This document shows, piece after piece, positions 58,429 to 64,000 of a DNA stretch of 64,000 nt (positions are counted from its first letter, which is position 1; every line of letters begins with the position of its first letter). The stretch lies in contig LUYE01000006.1 of NCBI GenBank assembly GCA_001602645.1, positions 27,142 to 91,141 of the forward strand, written 5' to 3'. A program made the translations under genes and the position numbers. The notes beneath the pieces are model-generated. The model worked only from the letters and a program-made list of their open reading frames with translations, did not search any database and was not told the origin of the DNA. Source of the stretch: Methanosarcinales archaeon Methan_01. Lineage in GTDB: Archaea > Halobacteriota > Methanosarcinia > Methanotrichales > Methanotrichaceae.

Positions 58429-60699
58429 TCACTCCTCTCTTGCCGCCCTCAGCATGATGATCTGCTCCGCCCGGGCCACCGTATCCCGGACGGCGGCGAC
58501 GGCGTCGATGTTGGCGGATATGCTGGTGATCCCTATCTCGACGAGCCGCTTCGCCATCTCGGGGTAGGAACCGGCCTGGCCGCAGATGGAGGTGGTGACC
58601 CCGGCCCTGTTGCACCGCTCGACGACGTACTCGATCTGGGCCAGGACCGCCGGGTGGAGCTCGGTGTAGAGGTATGCAACGCTCTCGTTGTTTCTGTCTA
58701 CGGCGAGGGTGTACTGAGTGAGGTCGTTGGTCCCGAAGGAGACGAAGTCGATCCCCTCCTCGATAAAGTCGTCGATGGTGAGGGCGGCTCCCGGCGTCTC
58801 GACCATGATCCCCACGTCGATCTTCGCCAGGTCGAGCCCCTCCTCCACCATCAGGGCCTTCGCCCGCTGAAACTCGCTGACGTGCTGGACGAGGGGGAGC
58901 ATGATCCCGACGTTGGTGAGGCCCATCTCGTGGAGCTTCTTGAAGGCCCTCATCTCCAGCCGGAGGTGGTCGGGCTCCGTCAGGTCTCTTCGGATCCCGC
59001 GCCAGCCGAGCATGGGGTTGTGCTCGTGGGGCTCATTCTCCCCCCCTTCCATCCCCCGGAACTCGTCGGTGGGGGCATCGAGGGTCCTGACCCAGACGGG
59101 CTTGGGGTAGAAGGCCTCAGCGACGGTCCTGACGCCACCGACCAGCTCGTCGACGTACTCATCCTCTTTGCCGGCGTTGATGTAGTACCTCGGGGTCTTG
59201 CCGAGACCCAGGATCATGTGCTCGATCCGAAGGAGGCCGACGCCGTCGGCGAGGGTCGCCGCCGCCGCCTCAGCCGCCTCAGGCATGCTGACGTTCACCT
59301 TGATCTCGGTCGCGGTGATCGGCTTGTAGACGAAGGATCCGGGAGACGCGGCCGGCTGTGCAGCCTTTGGGGTCTTGAGCCGCCCCTCGTAAACCTTCCC
59401 CTTCCCTCCGTCGACGGTGATGATCATCCCTTCGGAGAGGGTCTTAGTCCCCTGCTTGGTACCTACGACGGCCGGAAACCCCAGCTCTCTGCTGACGATG
59501 GCGGCGTGGCAGGTCATCCCACCCTCGTCGGTGACGATGGCTCCGGCCCTCTTCATCGCCGGGACCATATCCGGCTCCGTCATCACCGTGACCAGGATGT
59601 CCCCCTCTTTGATCTTATCCAGATCTCGGGACCCCGATACGATCTTAACCTCGCCGGTCGCCACCCCCGGAGAGGCGCCGAGGCCCGTGAGGATCACCTT
59701 TCCGCTTCCCTCTGCCTTCTCCATCACATCCCCTTCGCCCTTCGATATGGTGGTGATCGGCCTCGACTGGAGGATGTACATCTTCCCCCCCTCATAGGCC
59801 CACTCGATGTCCTGGGGGATGGCGTAATGCTTCTCCAGGGCTTCGGCCTGGTCTGCGAGCTGCAGGATCTCAGCGTCGGAGAGGACGACCTTCTCCCTCT
59901 TATCGGCGGGGACCTTCTTGGTGACGGTCTTTCCGGTCTTCTTGTCCCGGACGATCATGATCTCCTTCTTCGCCACGAACCTGCTTCGGATCTTCTTGTC
60001 CGCCCTGTCGACGACGTAGTTGTCCGGAGAGACGCTCCCGCTGACGACCGCCTCCCCGAGCCCCCAGGCCGCCTCGATGATCACCTCCGGCGCCCCGGTG
60101 CTGGGGTGAGAGCTGAACATCACCCCGGACTTCTCGGAGTTGATCATCTTCTGAACGGTGACGGAGATGTTCACCTTCTCGTGCTCAAAGCCCTGCTCGA
60201 CCCGGTAGAAGATCGCCCTCGCCCCGTAGAGGGAGGCCCAGCACTTCCTGACCGCTTCGAATACCTGGTCGTCACCCAGGACGTTCAGAAAGGTCTCCTG
60301 CTGCCCCGCGAAGCTGGCGTCGGGGAGGTCCTCGGCGGTGGCGCTGGACCTGACGGCGACGAGGACCTCCTTTCCCTCCCTCTTGCACATCTCTCGATAA
60401 CGGTCCCTGATCGCCTTCTCTATGTCTTTAGGGACCTTCGCCCCCAGAACCAGCCCCTTCGCCCTCTCAGCGGCTCCGTTGAGGGCCGCGGGGTCGTTGA
60501 CGTCCACCTTCAGCGCCTCGAAGATCCCTTTTGCTATCCCGGATCGGACGATGAAATCTCGATAAGCCTGGGCGGTGACCGCAAAGCCCCCGGGAACGGG
60601 AGCGCCCACGTTTATCATCTCACCAAGGCTTGCGCCCTTCCCGCCGACGACGGAGACGTCGTCTTTTCCGACTTCTTCCAGCCAAACAACAGCAGCCAT
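58429..60699 (-). CDS. ppsA: Phosphoenolpyruvate synthase
   Basis: 756 residues from the ATG at 60699, which has GGAGAATATCCC in front; longer starts are not supported. ATP-grasp N-terminal domain (VVGGKGASLGEMINVGAPVP), central histidine domain with GGMTCHAAIVSRELGFPAVV (phosphohistidine), and a C-terminal barrel with FVSFGTNDLTQYTLAVDRNN and SICGQAGSYPEMAKRLV. It makes PEP from pyruvate and ATP for gluconeogenesis, needed when acetate is the carbon source. First gene of a likely operon with mfnA. Confidence 0.95.
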   Translation of the reverse strand: MAAVVWLEEVGKDDVSVVGGKGASLGEMINVGAPVPGGFAVTAQAYRDFIVRSGIAKGIFEALKVDVNDPAALNGAAERAKGLVLGAKVPKDIEKAIRDRYREMCKREGKEVLVAVRSSATAEDLPDASFAGQQETFLNVLGDDQVFEAVRKCWASLYGARAIFYRVEQGFEHEKVNISVTVQKMINSEKSGVMFSSHPSTGAPEVIIEAAWGLGEAVVSGSVSPDNYVVDRADKKIRSRFVAKKEIMIVRDKKTGKTVTKKVPADKREKVVLSDAEILQLADQAEALEKHYAIPQDIEWAYEGGKMYILQSRPITTISKGEGDVMEKAEGSGKVILTGLGASPGVATGEVKIVSGSRDLDKIKEGDILVTVMTEPDMVPAMKRAGAIVTDEGGMTCHAAIVSRELGFPAVVGTKQGTKTLSEGMIITVDGGKGKVYEGRLKTPKAAQPAASPGSFVYKPITATEIKVNVSMPEAAEAAAATLADGVGLLRIEHMILGLGKTPRYYINAGKEDEYVDELVGGVRTVAEAFYPKPVWVRTLDAPTDEFRGMEGGENEPHEHNPMLGWRGIRRDLTEPDHLRLEMRAFKKLHEMGLTNVGIMLPLVQHVSEFQRAKALMVEEGLDLAKIDVGIMVETPGAALTIDDFIEEGIDFVSFGTNDLTQYTLAVDRNNESVAYLYTELHPAVLAQIEYVVERCNRAGVTTSICGQAGSYPEMAKRLVEIGITSISANIDAVAAVRDTVARAEQIIMLRAAREE

Positions 60700-60876
60700 G
60701 GGATATTCTCCTTCTACCTTGGATGCGAAATTACTATCTATAATGTTCGATCTTGTTGCGGGGAGGTGGCGGCGGGACCGTATATATCTGTTTTCACGGA
60801 GAGCGGAGGAGAAGAAAGATCGGGCCGCCAATATCCTGGACGGAGGGGCTTCTTCCCGACGGAAGGCTAAAGATGG

Positions 60877-62076
60877 ATGGACTTAGTAGTTGGAACCATG
60901 TTCAAAGAGCTTGCCGGCGCCGCCGAGGGGCTGAGGGCCCTCCTGGAGAGGTGCGGCCCCGTGACGAGGTCCGAAGCGGTCCATCTCGCCGCCGCCCGAG
61001 GCAGGGTCCTCTCAGAAGATCTGGAATCTCCGGTGAACCTTCCCGCCTTCAACAGGGCGGCGATGGACGGCTACGCCGTTCGGGCGGCGGATACCAGGGG
61101 CGCAAGCCCCCTCGCTCCAGTATACCTGAAGGTCGACGATGAGGCAGGGGAGGGGAGGTGCGTCCCGGTGCGGACGGGGATGGCAGCTCCTCCGGGTGCG
61201 GACGCCGTTTTGATGATGGAGGACTCCCTCCTCCGGGGGGAGGAGTTGGAGGCGACGGCGGAGGTCCATCCTTATCGGAACATCGCCCGGGTCGGCGAGG
61301 ACGTCGCTCTCGGGGAGACGGTTTTAAAAGAAGGCCACCGGCTCAGGCCCCCCGACATCGCCCTTCTCGCGTCCCTCGGCCTCACCAATGCCAAGGTATA
61401 CGAGAGGCCGAAGGTCGCGATCATCCCCACGGGGGGCGAGCTCGTCCCCCTCTTCTCCGACCAGAGGCCCTTGCCAGGCCAGGCCCGGGAGGCGAACGGG
61501 CTGATCTGCGAGATGTACGCCGAGATCTGGGGCGGATCGTCCCGGAAGACCCAAATCGTGGAGGACGACGCCGGCCTCATCAAGGATGCCATCTCCGAGA
61601 ACCTCGACGCAGATCTGATCCTCATCTCCGGCGGCACCTCCGTCGGGGAGGAGGACTACGCCCCCCCGATCATCGAGGAGATGGGGGAGCTCCTCGTCCA
61701 CGGCGTGCGGATCACCCCCGCAAAGCCCACCGCCCTCGGGTTCATCGACGAAACGCCCGTGATCTGCCTTCCCGGCTACCCCGTCGCCGCCCTCGCCGCC
61801 CTCTACATCTTCGCCCGGCCCCTCATCACCATGATGGCCCACAGGACCGACCTCCCGCGAGCGGTCCCGGCGAAGCTCGCGGGAAAGATCGTCTCGCGGC
61901 CCGGATACCTCACCTTCGCGAGGGTCGGGCTCAAGGGGGGCGTCGCGACGCCGATCATGACCACGGGAGCCGGGATCTTAAGCTCCGTCGCCCGGGCCGA
62001 GGGGTACGTCCTGGTGTCGGAGGAGGTCGAAGGAAGGGAGAAGGGCGAGATGGTGGAGGTGAACCTGATCGAGTGA
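60877..62076 (+). CDS. moeA: Molybdopterin molybdenumtransferase MoeA
   Basis: 399 residues (or 392 from the next ATG at 60898). Family marks: FNRAAMDGYAVRAADTRG, IPTGGELVPLF, LILISGGTSVGEEDYAPPI and VICLPGYPVAALAALYIF. It inserts molybdate or tungstate into molybdopterin for enzymes such as formylmethanofuran dehydrogenase. C-terminal part has a MoeA domain IV-like end. Divergent from ppsA. Confidence 0.93.
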   Translation: MDLVVGTMFKELAGAAEGLRALLERCGPVTRSEAVHLAAARGRVLSEDLESPVNLPAFNRAAMDGYAVRAADTRGASPLAPVYLKVDDEAGEGRCVPVRTGMAAPPGADAVLMMEDSLLRGEELEATAEVHPYRNIARVGEDVALGETVLKEGHRLRPPDIALLASLGLTNAKVYERPKVAIIPTGGELVPLFSDQRPLPGQAREANGLICEMYAEIWGGSSRKTQIVEDDAGLIKDAISENLDADLILISGGTSVGEEDYAPPIIEEMGELLVHGVRITPAKPTALGFIDETPVICLPGYPVAALAALYIFARPLITMMAHRTDLPRAVPAKLAGKIVSRPGYLTFARVGLKGGVATPIMTTGAGILSSVARAEGYVLVSEEVEGREKGEMVEVNLIE

Positions 62077-62334
62077 TCGGAAGAGGATGGCGGGGGACCG
62101 ACCATGGCTGTGGAGGAAGGATACCACGGGTCCCACCTAACTTAGAGAGAACGCACAACGTACTCGGAGTGAGCCCCCAGCCGTGCGCAAGGTCTTCCAG
62201 GTGATTGAAGACTTTCAAGATTAAGGTGTTGGCCCATGGCGGCGGTGGTGGTCGAGGAGGGTAAGGTGAGGCGTTAATACATTCGAGCGAGACAAGAAGG
62301 TCGCGGAGGCACTGGTGGAAAAGTGATGAGCAAA
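62077..62334. other. Intergenic region, possible gene tail
   Basis: About 260 bases before the A+T-rich operon. No gene can be supported. One short frame reads TFERDKKVAEALVEK then a stop at 62326, in G+C-rich codons, and could be the tail of a lost gene. A GTCTTC/GAAGAC pair lies near 62193. Confidence 0.4.
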
Positions 62335-62343
62335 ACATATATG
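62335..62343 (+). promoter_or_regulatory. TATA box of the A+T-rich operon
   Basis: ACATATATG about 30 bases before the ATG at 62371; RNA start would fall at or just before the ATG, so the mRNA is probably leaderless. Confidence 0.6.
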
Positions 62344-62370
62344 ACCGATCCCCAAGAATAACACTACGTC

Positions 62371-62676
62371 ATGGCCAACAATGAGATGCCTAATAAGATA
62401 GAAGCTACAAGTTCTCGATCTGAATTATATCGAGAAATTGTTCCAAGTTACTTTGTGGGCGGGATCAGACCGGGATTTATAGAAACAATCGCTGTAACCG
62501 TTAGATCAAATTTGGTAGAATCAGCAGTACTTGGAAAACCCCAAAAGATGGAGCACATTGAAGAAATTTGTATCAAGCTTACACCAATAGAGGCTAAAAA
62601 TTTAAAGGATTGGTTAAAAGATATATTAAGCGAATATGAAAAACAGTTTGGAGAGATTACAACATCAAAAGAGTGA
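62371..62676 (+). CDS. DUF3467-like small protein
   Basis: 101 residues, A+T-rich codons. The end of the protein, LTPIEAKNLKDWLKDILSEY followed by EKQFGEI, matches the DUF3467 pattern (SPxxAKxLxxLLxxNLxxYExxFGEI). The function of DUF3467 is not known; it often neighbours mobile or defence-like genes. Its stop overlaps the GTG of the next gene by four bases. The base composition contrasts strongly with moeA. Confidence 0.65.
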   Translation: MANNEMPNKIEATSSRSELYREIVPSYFVGGIRPGFIETIAVTVRSNLVESAVLGKPQKMEHIEEICIKLTPIEAKNLKDWLKDILSEYEKQFGEITTSKE

Positions 62677-63353
62677 AATGCATGACATTGTCGCAAATTC
62701 AGCCTGGTAAATATACTAATATGGGCCATACTCGAACAATTAGCGCCCCCCCAAATATCATCGCCACAGATAAGGCTGTACGCACTCAATTAAGGATGGT
62801 TACATATTCTGACAAGCATTCATTGCTGTCCATACCAATTAGCCCCGAATTACCACATATACGTACGTGGGCAGACGTATTTACTCAAAAAGGCTTACAA
62901 AAAGCACCTGATACCTACGTGTCCGCTTCTGTTCACGGAGGTGGATTAGCTTTAGTAATTCCAACTGTGAGACCTCAAATATTATCATTAGCACGCGTCG
63001 AGATCCATCCCAAAATCCAGGAACTTGCTTCAGAAGACAAGCTTTTAGATAATATCCTCTATGATATTGTCCAGGATGTAAATACATATCTAGAAAGTAC
63101 TGAATACAAATATAAAATTTCAGTGGATTTCAGTAAAGATTTTGAAGATCCTGAATGGATAAACGCAAATGTAGTTATCCTAATTAAAGGCGGAAAATAT
63201 GATCAGATACTGGATTTATGGGAAGATGTTAGCTCTAAAGTTGATGAGTATTTTACCAGATTGAGAAGGAAAACAGAAACAGATCCCAATAAGATCAATG
63301 AACTAAACCACCTGAGAGACTTTATCAACATTAGATTCATTTCCGAGGAATAA
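62673..63353 (+). CDS. Hypothetical protein in A+T-rich operon
   Basis: 226 residues from the GTG at 62673, or 223 from the ATG at 62682. No recognised family. Two parts can be seen: an N-terminal half with SIPISPELPHIRTWADVFTQ and LALVIPTVRPQILSLARVEI, and a C-terminal alpha/beta part with FSKDFEDPEWINANVVILIK, GGKYDQILDLWEDVSSKVDE. No catalytic motif. It is stop/start coupled to both neighbours. By position beside a HEPN gene it could be an inhibitor or sensor, an inference only. Confidence 0.6.
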   Translation: MKCMTLSQIQPGKYTNMGHTRTISAPPNIIATDKAVRTQLRMVTYSDKHSLLSIPISPELPHIRTWADVFTQKGLQKAPDTYVSASVHGGGLALVIPTVRPQILSLARVEIHPKIQELASEDKLLDNILYDIVQDVNTYLESTEYKYKISVDFSKDFEDPEWINANVVILIKGGKYDQILDLWEDVSSKVDEYFTRLRRKTETDPNKINELNHLRDFINIRFISEE

Positions 63354-63354
63354 A

Positions 63355-63699
63355 ATGGCAATTCAAGGAGAACAATTCTTGGATGTAGCTAATTGGATCT
63401 ATAAAAATAACAGCAAACATGCGGAAATATGTTATCGATGCTCAGTCAATCGAGCATACTATGCCGCATTTCATGTTGCAAAAAGATATCTTAAATTGCC
63501 AAAACGTACAACGCACAAAGAAACTATAATATTGCTTAAAAGAAATATAGCCCCCGCTGGGGAAATGTTAGGCACCTTATATGAAGCTCGCAGGGATGCA
63601 GACTACGACTTAACGCAGTATGTAAGCCAAGCTAAAGCAGACGAGTGTATCAAACAAGCTGCAAGAATCATCAAGAAAATCGATTCAAAAAGCAAATAG
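63355..63699 (+). CDS. HEPN-like domain protein
   Basis: 114 residues of helical HEPN type: VNRAYYAAFHVAKRYLKLPK near residue 32 and EARRDADYDLTQYVSQAKAD near residue 78, the two segments shared by PF05168-like HEPN proteins. HEPN proteins are often RNases or partners in toxin-antitoxin modules; the classical RxxxxxH RNase motif is not clear here. Its ATG is 1 base after the preceding stop, so it is the third gene of the operon. A minimal nucleotidyltransferase partner (MNT) is absent, replaced by the unknown 226-residue protein. Confidence 0.7.
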   Translation: MAIQGEQFLDVANWIYKNNSKHAEICYRCSVNRAYYAAFHVAKRYLKLPKRTTHKETIILLKRNIAPAGEMLGTLYEARRDADYDLTQYVSQAKADECIKQAARIIKKIDSKSK

Positions 63700-64000
63700 A
63701 ATACATCGGGCCAAATAATATGACTTATAGAAACGAGACTGGAAACACCTCGATTAGAGAAATAAGATTGCAGAACTCCGGAGGGCGGTAGATTATATAT
63801 TTTTATATATTGCCGAAATCCAGGCTCGAATAACATAGATCGTCATCAAGCGACGCCTGCCGCTCAGATTAGGATCTTTCCAACGGGTTACACCAACATA
63901 CGCCACAGTGAAGTTATCTTATAGCATCTGCCCGATCAGCAACCTCGCTTTTCCGCCGATCAAGTAAGATTTACTTGTCTTAACTCCTCTGGCGTTGAGT
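63700..64000. other. Intergenic end of the window
   Basis: No gene can be supported in the last 300 bases. Contains a TATATATTTTTATATA palindrome-like run near 63792-63806 that could be a promoter, and an inverted repeat CAAGTAA/TTACTTG near 63963-63979 that could end a minus-strand gene lying beyond the window. Confidence 0.45.

Noticed and set aside
58360..60870. An 836-codon plus-strand frame over ppsA
   Set aside because: Antisense of a certain ppsA gene in a G+C-rich genome, where such long open frames are common.
62150..62326. A small gene before the A+T-rich operon
   Set aside because: Only short frames with stops; the ERDKKVAEALVEK tail lacks a start and a family.
1..64000. CRISPR array or rRNA genes
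   Set aside because: No series of short direct repeats with regular spacers and no rRNA-like conserved stretches were seen; the only regular repeats are coding (14617-15501).

Overview
The window is a piece of a methanogenic archaeal chromosome. Evidence includes genes for methyl-coenzyme M reductase activation (component A2 and methanogenesis marker proteins 3, 6, 5, 15, 17 and 7), methanopterin (MptA), methanofuran (MfnA) and coenzyme F420 (CofH) synthesis, an archaeal alanyl-tRNA synthetase, KptA, and TRAM proteins. High G+C, TTG and GTG starts, GGTGATC-type ribosome binding sites and many secreted repeat proteins point to the Methanotrichaceae, probably close to Methanothrix (Methanosaeta) harundinacea. 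That placement is an inference from gene content and base composition.

Layout. 0-7.2 kb: one tight plus-strand operon for Mcr activation ending in an AhpD-like gene. 7.2-11.5 kb: a structured leader and two secreted proteins. 11.6-18.7 kb: two NifX-fold proteins, an MFS exporter, a 50-residue-repeat secreted protein, a TPR protein, a cation transporter fused to a NifX domain, and a metallo-hydrolase. 18.8-22.6 kb: a decayed lamin-tail/transglutaminase gene and secreted proteins of lineage-specific type. 22.7-25.7 kb: YjbQ, IlvE, RibH and an aminotransferase. 25.9-26.9 kb: an A+T-rich gene beside a tyrosine-recombinase relic. 27-33.7 kb: MptA operon, KptA, a cis-prenyltransferase homologue without its catalytic motif facing a DUF92 membrane protein, and another aminotransferase. 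33.8-46.7 kb: SecDF, a hexulose-phosphate synthase/RraA fusion, DapF, a DHH nuclease, dodecin, AlaRS and a methyltransferase operon. 46.8-53.7 kb: two lamin-tail secreted proteins, a beta-carbonic anhydrase pseudogene, a quinoprotein-DOMON fusion, a small zinc protein, a Cys-rich secreted protein and a lone PstS. 53.8-62.1 kb: CofH/RNA methyltransferase operon, duplicated TRAM genes, MfnA, PpsA and MoeA. 62.3-63.7 kb: an A+T-rich three-gene operon (DUF3467-like, unknown, HEPN-like).

Core coenzyme and translation genes alternate with secreted, poorly known and decaying genes. The best candidates for something undescribed are the HEPN-containing A+T-rich operon, the structured leaders before 7634 and 41660, the divergent cis-prenyltransferase/DUF92 pair, and the recurring genes that seem to begin at non-AUG/GUG/UUG codons. 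No tRNA, rRNA or CRISPR array was seen.
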